Positions 45,885 to 55,328 of a stretch of DNA of 64,000 nucleotides are shown piece after piece. The notes under the pieces are model-generated. The model was not told where the DNA came from and did not search any database. It saw nothing but the letters and a program-made list of their open reading frames with translations. This DNA comes from Brachybacterium tyrofermentans (GTDB lineage Bacteria; Actinomycetota; Actinomycetes; Actinomycetales; Dermabacteraceae): contig NZ_JABUXW010000015.1 in the NCBI RefSeq assembly GCF_014897585.1, positions 1-64,000 on the forward strand, written 5' to 3'. Made by a program: the position numbers and the translations under genes. Within the stretch, counting starts at the first letter, position 1, and the number at the start of each line of letters is the position of its first letter.

Positions 45885-47048
45885 TCAGGGGACGCCGACG
45901 AACTCCTGGATGCCGATCACGGCCGCGCCCCGGGCCCACTCGTCGAAGTCCCCGCTGAGGGTGCGCACCACGAGGCCCTGCTGCCCGCGGGCGAGGGCCC
46001 GCTCCAGGGCCTCCTCGAAGATCGGGAACACCGCCCTGACCAGGTCCACGTTCTCGCCGCCGAGCACGATCGCCTGGGGATCGATCACGGCGACCAGGCT
46101 GCCCGCGGCGAGCGCGACGGCGCGGGCCAGGTCCTCGGCGATCTCCCGCGCGGCCCGATCCCCGGCGAGGACCAGGGCGCGCAGCTCGTCGATCCCCTCG
46201 TCGGCGGCGAGCACGCCTCGTGCCCGGGCCGCGCGCACGACGGCCTCGGTGCTGGCCACGTCGCGGATCGCGAGCGGCTCACCGTGGGCGTCATGGCTCA
46301 CAGCGAGCCGGCCGGTGAGGCCCGCCATGTGATTCCGACCCTCGACGACCCGCCCGTCGATCACGGTGCCGAAGCCCACGCCGGCACCGATCGTGAGCAC
46401 GACGAAGGAGCTGTAGGCACGCCCGATGCCGAACCAGTGCAGGCCGTTGATCATCGCGACCAGGTCGTTCTCGACCACGACGGGCAGCTGCACCCGGGCT
46501 TCGAGCACGGCGGCGAGCTCGACCGGGCTCTGCCATCCCAGGAGGTGCGCGGAGACGACGGTGCGTCGTCCGGCCACCAGGCCGCCCAGGCTCACCCCGA
46601 TCCCGGCGACGTGCGGATGCGCCTCGAGGAGGGCCTCGACCGGGGTGAGGATCGCCTCGACGAGCTCGTCCGGGGAGCTGTCCTCGAGCGGGATCACGAG
46701 CTCCTCGAGCACGTTGCCGCGCACGGTGGTGACCACGGCGTGGACCTCCTGCGCCGTGACCTTGACCCCGATGAAGCGCGGGCCGCGGTTCTCCACGATG
46801 TCCAGGGGCTCATGAGGGCGGCCCTTGGGGCGCACCACGGCGGTGAGCGGGTGCAGGCGATCGCGGTCCAGCAGGTCGCGGGTGACCCGGGTGACGGTGG
46901 GCGCCGACAGACCCAGCCGCTTGGTGAGCTCGCTGCGGGAACGGGGACCGAAGCGCAGCAGGTCGCGGTAGACGGCGCGCATGCTCTCGCTGCCGAGGTC
47001 GGCGACGACGTCCGACCCTGCGCTGTGCTCCGCGTGACTGCCCTGCAT
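45885..47048 (-). CDS. ROK family transcriptional regulator
   Basis: A 387-residue regulator: an N-terminal winged HTH (SRSELTKRLGLSAPTVTRVTRDLLDR, about 36-62) and a ROK sugar-kinase-like domain (GIGVSLGGLVAGR, VVENDLVAMINGLHWFG, IGAGVGFGTVIDG). The usual zinc motif CxCGxxGC after the GHM-like GRNHMAG is absent, replaced by SHDAHGEPLAIRD, so zinc is probably not bound. It most likely represses the adjacent alpha-galactoside operon and responds to galactose or melibiose (inference from position). TAAGCT ends 6 bases before the ATG, implying leaderless mRNA. Confidence 0.9.
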   Translation of the reverse strand: MQGSHAEHSAGSDVVADLGSESMRAVYRDLLRFGPRSRSELTKRLGLSAPTVTRVTRDLLDRDRLHPLTAVVRPKGRPHEPLDIVENRGPRFIGVKVTAQEVHAVVTTVRGNVLEELVIPLEDSSPDELVEAILTPVEALLEAHPHVAGIGVSLGGLVAGRRTVVSAHLLGWQSPVELAAVLEARVQLPVVVENDLVAMINGLHWFGIGRAYSSFVVLTIGAGVGFGTVIDGRVVEGRNHMAGLTGRLAVSHDAHGEPLAIRDVASTEAVVRAARARGVLAADEGIDELRALVLAGDRAAREIAEDLARAVALAAGSLVAVIDPQAIVLGGENVDLVRAVFPIFEEALERALARGQQGLVVRTLSGDFDEWARGAAVIGIQEFVGVP

Positions 47049-47054
47049 GGCGCG

Positions 47055-47060
47055 AGCTTA
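47055..47060 (-). promoter_or_regulatory. -10 element TAAGCT, leaderless start of the ROK gene
   Basis: TAAGCT on the minus strand ends 6 bases before the ATG at 47048. Confidence 0.55.
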
Positions 47061-47215
47061 TCCGGCGTGGACCGCTTCCCGCGTGCGGTCCTGCCGTCCC
47101 CCGGGGATCGGGACCCTGTGGATCATGTCCTCGCCATCTGACATGCTTCCTCCCAGACCACCGGACCCTCTCCCGAGGCGCCGGGACGACTCCACAACCT
47201 GCAGCAGGGGACCCC

Positions 47216-47908
47216 ATGAGCGAGATGCCGACGGACACCGCGACGGACGATCAGCCCACGATCTACACGGCCTACGAGATCGACTTCATGCTGGCCCTGC
47301 GTCCCACGCAGAGCGGGGCGATCACCCGCGAGCAGGTGGGGCTGCGCCGCGCTCCCGAGGACGCCCAGGAGTTCGTCACCGCGGCGGTCACCTCCGGGCT
47401 GCGGGCTCGCGGGAAGGTGGAGCGCTCGGACGACGGCCAGTGGCTGCTCGGTGAGGAGGGCCAGATCGTGGCCAGTGCGCTGACCTCCGCCGATCGCTGG
47501 CTGGGGCTCGCCCTGGCCGAGGGCGAGGCCATGCGGATGGCCTTCGTCATCAAGGCGGATGACGCCGTCCTCATGCTCACCCAGGACGAGCTGGACTCCT
47601 TCGTGGTCTCCGCCCTGCCCGATCCGGAGCATGTGCCGACCTCCGTGGCGGACATCGTCACCGCCTTCCTCGACGATGGGCGCGAGCGCACCGTCTCGCT
47701 GCGCCGCAAGGACATCGCGACGCCCGAGGACGAGACCCCGATGATGCTCCACGCCGAGGCCGACGGCACCTGGCGGTCCGGGCATCTCCCGCTCGACGAC
47801 GAGGGGATCCTCACCGTCTCGGACATCTCCCGGGACGCAGTCGCCGACGCCGTGCGCCAGCTGTGGGCCGACGGCGCCAGCTCAGCACCGGCCGCTCCGA
47901 CCGCCTGA
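47216..47908 (+). CDS. Hypothetical cytoplasmic protein
   Basis: A 230-residue acidic protein with no signal peptide or transmembrane segment. It alternates helices and strands: IYTAYEIDFMLALRP, then EDAQEFVTAAVTSGLRARGKV, WLLGEEGQIVASALTSADRWL, LMLTQDELDSFVVSALP. The layout faintly recalls EspG-like chaperones but I do not claim homology. The ATG follows AGGGG. The stop codon opens a 10-bp tandem repeat. Function unknown. Confidence 0.7.
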   Translation: MSEMPTDTATDDQPTIYTAYEIDFMLALRPTQSGAITREQVGLRRAPEDAQEFVTAAVTSGLRARGKVERSDDGQWLLGEEGQIVASALTSADRWLGLALAEGEAMRMAFVIKADDAVLMLTQDELDSFVVSALPDPEHVPTSVADIVTAFLDDGRERTVSLRRKDIATPEDETPMMLHAEADGTWRSGHLPLDDEGILTVSDISRDAVADAVRQLWADGASSAPAAPTA

Positions 47909-47945
47909 GCCCGGCTGAGCCCGGCTGAGCCCGGCTGAGCCCGGC
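47906..47945. repeat. 10-bp tandem repeat (tgagcccggc)x4 starting at the stop codon
   Basis: Four perfect copies of tgagcccggc; the TGA of the first copy is the stop codon of the preceding gene. Degenerate copies continue to about 47985. Confidence 0.95.
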
Positions 47946-48001
47946 TGATAGCCAGCCTGAGCCCGACGGGGAGCCAGCCTGATTCCCCCTGAACCCGCGG
48001 G

Positions 48002-48607
48002 TCAGGGCGCGGGATCGAGCCCCGTCGTGCGCTCGGCGCGAGCGGTGCGCAGCCTGCCGCGCAGGTTCCGGTAGAGCTTGTGCACCCGGTAGATGAGGTA
48101 GATCCCCGCGGCGAGCAGGACGAGTGCCAGCACGGCGGCGACCGCGGGCAGCAGGATCGTCAGGCCTCCGACGACCAGCGCCGCGACGTCCTCACCGGTC
48201 GAGACCACGGCGTTGGAGACCGGCTCCGGGGACACGTTGACCGCGGCTCGCGCGGTGGACTTCGCCGCATGCGCACCGAAGGCGGCCGCCGCACCGATCA
48301 CGGCCATGACGATCGCTGTCGTCGTGTCCGTCTCGCCGCCCAGCAGGAACCCGATCGCGCCACCGGCGATCGGGCGGATCACCGTATGCAGCTGATCCCA
48401 GAAGGAGTCGAAGAAGGCGATCTTGTCGGCCGCGAAGTCGACCAGCAGCAGGATCGCGGTGATGACCAGCAGGTCGGTGCGCTGCAGGACGTCAGGGACC
48501 TGCTCGAGGTCGAAGAGGCGCCCGGCGAGCCCGAGCAGGAAGGCCATGAAGTAGGGCCTGATCCCGCTCACCCATCCGGATCCCAGCGTCATCAGCAGTG
48601 CTTCCAT
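48002..48607 (-). CDS. DUF4126 membrane protein
   Basis: A 201-residue membrane protein with about five helices. It matches DUF4126: LGSGWVSGIRPYFMAFLLGLAGR at the N-terminus, LVDFAADKIAFFDSFWDQLHTVIRP in the middle and AIVMAVIGAAAAFGAHAAKSTARA. The family is widespread in bacteria and uncharacterised. ATG 48607 was chosen because GGGGAG precedes it and the domain begins there. It follows the PH-domain gene by 31 bases, a likely two-gene operon. Confidence 0.88.
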   Translation of the reverse strand: MEALLMTLGSGWVSGIRPYFMAFLLGLAGRLFDLEQVPDVLQRTDLLVITAILLLVDFAADKIAFFDSFWDQLHTVIRPIAGGAIGFLLGGETDTTTAIVMAVIGAAAAFGAHAAKSTARAAVNVSPEPVSNAVVSTGEDVAALVVGGLTILLPAVAAVLALVLLAAGIYLIYRVHKLYRNLRGRLRTARAERTTGLDPAP

Positions 48608-48638
48608 CGCCGTCTCCCCGCCCCTTCGTGTCAGCCCC

Positions 48639-49298
48639 TCAGAGCCTGCCCCGTGCTGCCCGTTCCCGCCGGCGCAGCTCCGCACGCAGTGCACGGACGA
48701 CCTGTCCGGAAGGCCGAGTGTAGGACCAGATGTGGCGGTCCAGGGCGGGAACGACGATGCGGGCGCCGTCGCGCAGCCGCAGGCCGACGGTCAGCCAGTG
48801 CACCGGATGGATCACCCGTGACTCGACCGCGACGATCCTGCTCCACGGCACGTCCCGGGTCCGCAGCGCCCCGACCACCCGCAGACCCTCCTCGGAGATC
48901 TGCAGGCGCGACCTCGCGGTCGCGAGGGCGACCAGTCCGAACCGGATCCCCAGCAGGCCGCTGAGCGTCGCCGCTCCGAGGAGCGCGAGCAGCACCAGCA
49001 GCAGGCCGATGCCCGGAGCGTGGCCGTCCTCCGTCGTCGTCCACAGGAGCACGGCCGCCACCCCCATCACCAGCGCGCTGCCGAGGGCGAGCGCGGAGAC
49101 CACGGACCGCAGCAGCGTGTCCCGCATCGCGTCTGCCGGGCGCACCGTCCTGGCGATGCGGCGGCTGGTCCTCCCCCGTGCTGTCGGCTCCTGCTGGAGG
49201 GTGCCGACCATCCGTTCCACCGTCGCCGCGCTGCGCGAGTAGTCGGGCAGGAGAGTACGGACCCCCGGCTCGGGGTCGAGGTGCCGCGGAATAGTCAT
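48639..49298 (-). CDS. Membrane protein with bacterial PH-like domain
   Basis: A 219-residue protein with a polar N-terminal part, two transmembrane helices (about 67-115) and a C-terminal bacterial PH-like domain (RLQISEEGLRVVGALRTRDVPWSRIVAVESR, then RLRDGARIVVPALDRHIWSY). This build (DUF304/bPH type) is common in actinobacterial envelope proteins of unknown role. TAGCCT ends 6 bases before its ATG. It is divergent from the gene at 49441. Confidence 0.78.
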   Translation of the reverse strand: MTIPRHLDPEPGVRTLLPDYSRSAATVERMVGTLQQEPTARGRTSRRIARTVRPADAMRDTLLRSVVSALALGSALVMGVAAVLLWTTTEDGHAPGIGLLLVLLALLGAATLSGLLGIRFGLVALATARSRLQISEEGLRVVGALRTRDVPWSRIVAVESRVIHPVHWLTVGLRLRDGARIVVPALDRHIWSYTRPSGQVVRALRAELRRRERAARGRL

Positions 49299-49304
49299 TC
49301 TCGC

Positions 49305-49310
49305 AGGCTA
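49305..49310 (-). promoter_or_regulatory. -10 element TAGCCT, leaderless start of the PH-domain gene
   Basis: TAGCCT on the minus strand ends 6 bases before the ATG at 49298. Confidence 0.5.
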
Positions 49311-49427
49311 TTCCGGCCTCTGCGCAGGGTCGATGGGCTGAACTCCCCACCTCATGCACCGGACGGAACGGGCCTCGGAGCCGTGCGGTGCGCCACCGGT
49401 CCGGTGCCAGCGTCCGGTCGCTCGCCG

Positions 49428-49433
49428 TAGAGT
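49428..49433 (+). promoter_or_regulatory. -10 element TAGAGT, leaderless start
   Basis: TAGAGT ends 7 bases before the ATG at 49441; no Shine-Dalgarno is present. Confidence 0.45.
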
Positions 49434-49440
49434 TCACAGC

Positions 49441-50067
49441 ATGTCCTCCCCTGGATCCAGCTCTCCCCGATTCCGTCGTCCGGCCTCCCTGTTCCCCTCG
49501 ACCGCGGAAGCCATCCCCGGCGACCCGGATCCCTCGACCTCGACGGATCTCGCCCATGACTCGGCGCAGGCCCTCCTGGACGGGGTGTTCCACAGCTCGG
49601 ACCCCGAGGTCGTCGAACGGGTCCTGCGGCTGGCCGCGCAGGATGGTCTCTCGGACCTGGCCGCCCTCTGGTCCGGATCGCCCGCGAGCACCCTGCCCGG
49701 TGCCCTGTGGCGGCTCTACGTGCTGCATACCTGGGTCCAGCACAGCGGCGAGGATGTCGTGCACCGCTACCGGGCCGGCTCGCGCACCATCCCGGGGTTG
49801 CGCTATCTCTCCGGATTCGCCGAGCCGCCGGACGTTCAGCAGGTCCAGCGCACGATGGACGACATCCTGCGCGGGGCGTTCACCGGCGACCTCGCCCTCG
49901 CGCTGACCCGCGCCGGGGCGGTCGCCACGATCGTCGCCCATGGCACCGCCCAGCTGGCCGATGAGGATCCCGGCCCCCAGCGCACCCGGCAGGCGGAGCG
50001 GCTGCTGAGCACGGGCGAGGAGCTCGCGATGGCCGGCCGTCACGCCGAGGCCGGCCGACTGGACTGA
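49441..50067 (+). CDS. Conserved-looking hypothetical protein
   Basis: A 208-residue, mostly helical cytoplasmic protein. Recognisable stretches are SSDPEVVERVLRLAAQDGLSDLAALWSGSPASTLPGALWRLYVLHTWVQ and RTMDDILRGAFTGDLALALTRAGAVATIVAHG. Such actinobacterial proteins are uncharacterised; I recognise no named domain. It precedes the DUF47-PiT phosphate pair by ~280 bases, with a separate TACGAT promoter (50163-50168) between them, so it is probably not in the same transcript. Confidence 0.72.
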   Translation: MSSPGSSSPRFRRPASLFPSTAEAIPGDPDPSTSTDLAHDSAQALLDGVFHSSDPEVVERVLRLAAQDGLSDLAALWSGSPASTLPGALWRLYVLHTWVQHSGEDVVHRYRAGSRTIPGLRYLSGFAEPPDVQQVQRTMDDILRGAFTGDLALALTRAGAVATIVAHGTAQLADEDPGPQRTRQAERLLSTGEELAMAGRHAEAGRLD

Positions 50068-50343
50068 ACCCGGAGCCATGCGTCCGGGCTGTGCATCGCC
50101 GCAGACGTGGCACATGCCATTCCAGCCCGGGTGACGGGTGGATGCCCGGCCCGTGAGTGCCCTACGATGAACGGGCGTCGGGCCGCGGTTGCCCCGGGCT
50201 CCAACATTTGCCGCTTCGAGCGGCCTTCGCGCCGACAGGCGCACCCCGGTCCGGCGCTCCAGCATCGCGAGCATGCCGACGCCCTACGCCAGCGGCGATC
50301 GGCACCGGGTACCGCGCCCCACGGCGCAAGGAGGAGACCTGAG

Positions 50344-50967
50344 GTGGTGCAGCTCTTCCCGCGTCGCGTCGAACGCTCGATGACGGACCTGTTCAGCGAA
50401 CTCGCCGAGCTCCTGGTCCAAGCCACCGACACCCATTCCCGGCTGCTCGGCCACGGATACCGCGAGCGCACCCGCATCGCGCCCGTGCTGCACGACCAGG
50501 CGTCCCGCGCCGAGGAGCTGTGCCTGAGGATCGCGCAGCGCCTGGCGCAGTCGCTGATCACGCCGTACGAGGCGGAGCTGCTCTACGACCTCGCCCTCAC
50601 CCTGGCCGACACCGTCGCGGCCATGGAGAACACGGCTGAGCTGCTGGTCGTCTCCCGGGTCGGCGCCCTGCCCACACCCCTGCTCGAAGCGGCCAAGGGC
50701 ATCGAACGGGCGGCCGAGCTCACGGTCGTCGCGACCTGGACGCTGAACCGCGTGCGGGACATGGGCGACTACTACCCGCAGATCCGCAAGCTCAAACGGC
50801 AGGGGGACCGGCTGGTCCGCCAGGCCCTGGGCGAGCTCTACCAGCGCGGCGGAGCGTCCACCGACCTGCTCCCCCTGCGCGACATCACCGCGTCCATGGG
50901 GCGCACGATCGAGCTGCAGGAGCACACAGGGCGCCTGGCCGATCTGCTGCGCGTCAAGGACGCCTGA
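50344..50967 (+). CDS. DUF47 family (PhoU-like) protein of phosphate transport
   Basis: A 207-residue all-helical protein of the DUF47/PhoU-like group that occurs next to PiT transporters and is thought to regulate them. The start VQLFPRRVERSMTDLFSELAELLVQATDTHSRLL and the C-terminal LRDITASMGRTIELQEHTGRLADLLRVKDA are typical. The GTG follows AGGAGG with an 8-base gap. The stop is directly joined to the PiT gene start (TGA then GTG), showing co-translation. Confidence 0.9.
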   Translation: MVQLFPRRVERSMTDLFSELAELLVQATDTHSRLLGHGYRERTRIAPVLHDQASRAEELCLRIAQRLAQSLITPYEAELLYDLALTLADTVAAMENTAELLVVSRVGALPTPLLEAAKGIERAAELTVVATWTLNRVRDMGDYYPQIRKLKRQGDRLVRQALGELYQRGGASTDLLPLRDITASMGRTIELQEHTGRLADLLRVKDA

Positions 50968-51978
50968 GTGACCCCGGCACTTCTCGCCCTGGTGGTCCTC
51001 CTCGCGCTCGCGATGGCGTTCGTCAACGGATTCCATGACGCCTCCAACGCGGTCTCCACCGCCATCACCACCCGGTCCCTGCGAGAGTCCACGGCCCTGG
51101 GGATGGCGGCGATCCTGAACCTGCTCGGAGCGCTGCTGGGGATGCTCCTGCTGGCCGTGACCGCTCCATGGGCGCTGCACCTTCTGGGGCTGGGCGAGCT
51201 CGCCGCCTCGACCGCCGGAACGCCCGACGTGCTGGGCGCCGGCCTGGTGGCGATCCTGCTCGCCACCCTGTGCTGGGAGCTGCTGACCTGGTGGATCGGG
51301 ATGCCCTCCTCCACCTGGCACGCCTTCTACGGGAGCGTGATCGGGGCGTCCCTGGCCATCGGGGCGGCCGCCGCCTGGGATCGACTGGTGGTGATCGTCA
51401 TCGGCTCGATCGTCGGTCCGCTGACCGCGGTGCTCGTATCCTATCTGGTGATGCAGGGGATCCTCGCCCTGGCGCGCGACGAGCGCCTTCGCGTCGCGCA
51501 CCTGCGATTCGCCCAGACGGTCACCGCCGGCGCGGTCGCCACCGGGCACGGCCTCAGCGATGCCCGTCTCCCCCTCGCCGTGATCGTCGTCGCGGCCTCC
51601 GTCTCCGACCTGTCCTTCGGCGCCGCCCTGCCGATGATGGTGGCCGTGGCGGTCGCCGTCGCGGCCGGCACCTTCCTGGGCGGGCATCGCATCATCCGCA
51701 CCATCGGCCGCCGCCTCACCGATCTCTCCGTCGCCCAGGGCCTGGCCGCGGAGGGCTCCTCGGTGCTGTCGATGTCGGTGGCGATCTTCGGACTGGAGTC
51801 CCCCGTCTCCACCTCGCACGGCCTCGCGTCGGGCGTCGTCGGCGCCGGGGTCGCGGTGGGGCCGCGTCAGGTGCGCTGGCGCGTGGCACGCACGATGGTC
51901 GCGGTGTGGCTGCTGACGCCGATCGTGACGGCTCTGCTCGCGGCGGCGCTGGCCGGCGTGCTGCTCGAACTGGGCTGA
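50968..51978 (+). CDS. Inorganic phosphate transporter, PiT family
   Basis: A 336-residue symporter with about ten helices. The first PiT signature is NGFHDASNAVSTAITTRSL near residue 17; WWIGMPSSTWHAFYGSVIG and the second repeat FATGHGLSDA-like TGHGLSDARLPLAV and ESPVSTSHGLASGVVGAG follow. It imports phosphate (or metal-phosphate) with a proton or cation. The DUF47 gene precedes it without a gap. The GTG start is contiguous with the upstream stop. Confidence 0.93.
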   Translation: MTPALLALVVLLALAMAFVNGFHDASNAVSTAITTRSLRESTALGMAAILNLLGALLGMLLLAVTAPWALHLLGLGELAASTAGTPDVLGAGLVAILLATLCWELLTWWIGMPSSTWHAFYGSVIGASLAIGAAAAWDRLVVIVIGSIVGPLTAVLVSYLVMQGILALARDERLRVAHLRFAQTVTAGAVATGHGLSDARLPLAVIVVAASVSDLSFGAALPMMVAVAVAVAAGTFLGGHRIIRTIGRRLTDLSVAQGLAAEGSSVLSMSVAIFGLESPVSTSHGLASGVVGAGVAVGPRQVRWRVARTMVAVWLLTPIVTALLAAALAGVLLELG

Positions 51979-51985
51979 CCTCCCC

Positions 51986-52010
51986 TCACCTCACCTCACC
52001 TCACCTCACC
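51986..52010. repeat. 5-bp tandem repeat (tcacc)x5
   Basis: Five copies of tcacc lie just after the PiT stop codon (51976-51978). Confidence 0.93.
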
Positions 52011-52070
52011 GGACTAGACCGGACTGGATTGACGGGGCTGGACCCGGAGGGTTCTCGGAGGGTCGACGGC

Positions 52071-52076
52071 TATCCT
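52071..52076 (+). promoter_or_regulatory. -10 element TATCCT
   Basis: TATCCT would start a ~20-base leader carrying AAGGAG (52094-52099) before the ATG at 52105. Confidence 0.45.
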
Positions 52077-52104
52077 GTGCAGGCCCGATCGCGAAGGAGA
52101 CCCG

Positions 52105-52902
52105 ATGTCCGACGGCGAGTCCACCACTCCCGCCCCGAGGAGACGTCCCGTCTACGGACGCCCTGCACCGACGTCCCCCGGAGCCGCCTCCGGGTCGCCG
52201 GCTCCCGGGAGCCCGACGGTCCCGTACGCCGAGGGGCAGTTCACGCAGGGAGGGTTCGCCCAGGAGCCCTCCGCCGAGGCACCGTTCGCCCACGGGTCGC
52301 CCGCTCAGGCGCCGTACCCCGACGGGCCGGCCACCGGGCCTCTGCCGGCCCAGCCGCCCCGGTCATCGGGCGGGTCCGCGCCGTCCAAGCGTCGCGGGCT
52401 GCTGCCGCTCATCATCGGGCTCGCTCTGCTGCTGATCATCGGCCCGGCGGCGACCATCGGCGGGCTCGTGTGGTCGTTCAGCTCCCTGGTGGGCGACGCC
52501 TCGACCGGGCCCACCGTGCTCGAGGGCGGAACCGGCGAGCTCGAGGTCGGCAAGAACGAGATGCTCATCCTCTATGTCCCCGCTGAGGACGCCGCCGAGG
52601 CGCAGTGCACCGCCGAGGGATCGTCCTCCGGTGCAGTCACCGAGTTCCCGACCTCCGGATCGGTCACCTTCGGCAACGGGACGTCGTACGAGCAGGCTCT
52701 CGGCGTCGCCGCGATGGAGGACACCACGGTGACGATCGCCTGCACGGGCACGGAGGCCCCTGCCTATCTCGGGCCGTACAGCGTGACGAAGATGGCGGCC
52801 CCGATGCTGATCGGCCCGATCATCGGCATCATCGCCGGCCTGATCGGTCTGATCCTCACGATCATCGGCATCGTCCGCCTGGTGCGGAGCCGTCGCGCCT
52901 GA
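52105..52902 (+). CDS. Two-helix membrane protein with Pro-rich head and outer domain
   Basis: A 265-residue protein. A ~95-residue Pro/Ala/Gly-rich disordered head precedes helix 1 (LLPLIIGLALLLIIGPAATIGGLVW, about 99-123). The middle ~95 residues (VLEGGTGELEVGKNEMLILYVP...CTAEG...TIACTGTE) form a predicted external beta domain with two Cys, and helix 2 (MLIGPIIGIIAGLIGLILTIIGIV) returns the chain to the cytoplasm. No family recognised. AAGGAG precedes the ATG. Its stop codon is inside a 19-bp repeat pair. Confidence 0.72.
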   Translation: MSDGESTTPAPRRRPVYGRPAPTSPGAASGSPAPGSPTVPYAEGQFTQGGFAQEPSAEAPFAHGSPAQAPYPDGPATGPLPAQPPRSSGGSAPSKRRGLLPLIIGLALLLIIGPAATIGGLVWSFSSLVGDASTGPTVLEGGTGELEVGKNEMLILYVPAEDAAEAQCTAEGSSSGAVTEFPTSGSVTFGNGTSYEQALGVAAMEDTTVTIACTGTEAPAYLGPYSVTKMAAPMLIGPIIGIIAGLIGLILTIIGIVRLVRSRRA

Positions 52903-52949
52903 CGTCGCCCCTGTGTCTGCCGTCGTCCTTGCGCCTGACGTCGCCCCTG
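52895..52949. repeat. 19-bp direct repeat pair over the stop codon
   Basis: gcgcctgacgtcgcccctg occurs at 52895-52913 and 52931-52949. The TGA in the first copy (52900-52902) is the stop of the preceding gene. Confidence 0.95.
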
Positions 52950-53053
52950 CGTACGGACTGCCCTCGGGACCGACGCGCCGGCGAGCATCCTCCGTCGAGA
53001 ACGCTGCGTCTCAGGGATCGGCCCTTCCGCACATGCGCGCGGCACCCCTGACC

Positions 53054-53059
53054 TAGAGT
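53054..53059 (+). promoter_or_regulatory. -10 element TAGAGT of pgm
   Basis: TAGAGT predicts transcription from about 53066 and a 30-base leader with GGATGGAG before the ATG. Confidence 0.4.
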
Positions 53060-53095
53060 GGCGCCATACCCACAGCTCAGGATGGAGTGATGATC

Positions 53096-54733
<1,638 letters not shown>

Positions 54734-54739
54734 CCACCT

Positions 54740-54786
54740 CTGCGCCCCGCGCTCCGGCTGCCACGGCTCCGGAGGGCGGGGCGCAG
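54740..54786 (+). terminator. pgm terminator
   Basis: Arms 54740-54757 and 54769-54786 pair over 18 bases with one mismatch, 6 bases after the pgm stop. Confidence 0.85.
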
Positions 54787-55328
54787 CACGGAGCCACTGC
54801 GCGCAGTGAAGAGTCACCGTGCGACGACAGAGTTCCCGCACGACGTACAGAACCGCCGCGGATCGTGCCGCCCGTCACGCTGCGGGCGAGGTGTCCTGTC
54901 GCGCTGGAGCGGCCGAGATCGATCGGGAGCGACGCCGTCGACACTCCGAGCCATCGGTCGTCCCGGCGGCGCTCGCCCCGTGAGGGAGGGTGCCCTCCGC
55001 AGTGCCCGGAGGGCTATATGACCCCTGGGTCATCTGCGCATTCACGCTTCCTCCCCATTGCTCGCGCTCAGCTCGGCGCAGCGGCCCCACTGCGACAATC
55101 TGGACAACGCGCCAGGTCGATGGTCAAGGAATTGCCAAGCAGCGGTCAACATAGCGTGCGTCACGCCGGGGTGTCTCCGTCCACATCCCCTTGCGTCACC
55201 CCTCTTCCGCGCAGGAGCATGGAGCCCGAAGGTAAAGGGTCGGTAGGGTAATATGCTCCGTCGGGCCACCAATGATGACGCCGACCGCACCCGTCGGAAG
55301 CACATCCCGGAGAGGGGGATTAGCGCCT
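54787..55328 (+). promoter_or_regulatory. Regulatory region upstream of the acidic surface protein
   Basis: No supported gene in ~540 bases. It holds a 7-bp hairpin (54993-55013, ccctccg/cggaggg), a near-perfect palindrome atgaccc-ct-gggtcat (55018-55033) that looks like a regulator site, and a TAATAT -10 candidate (55249-55254) about 75 bases before the start codon. In-frame ATGs at 55272 and 55275 exist but lack a ribosome site. Confidence 0.5.

Noticed and set aside
53087-53095. GTG 53087 or ATG 53090 as pgm start
   Set aside because: They sit on or within 2 bases of the GGAG ribosome site; ATG 53096 gives normal spacing.
55272-55328. Upstream ATGs (55272, 55275) as start of the acidic surface protein
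   Set aside because: They lack a ribosome site and would place 19 extra residues before an otherwise standard signal peptide.
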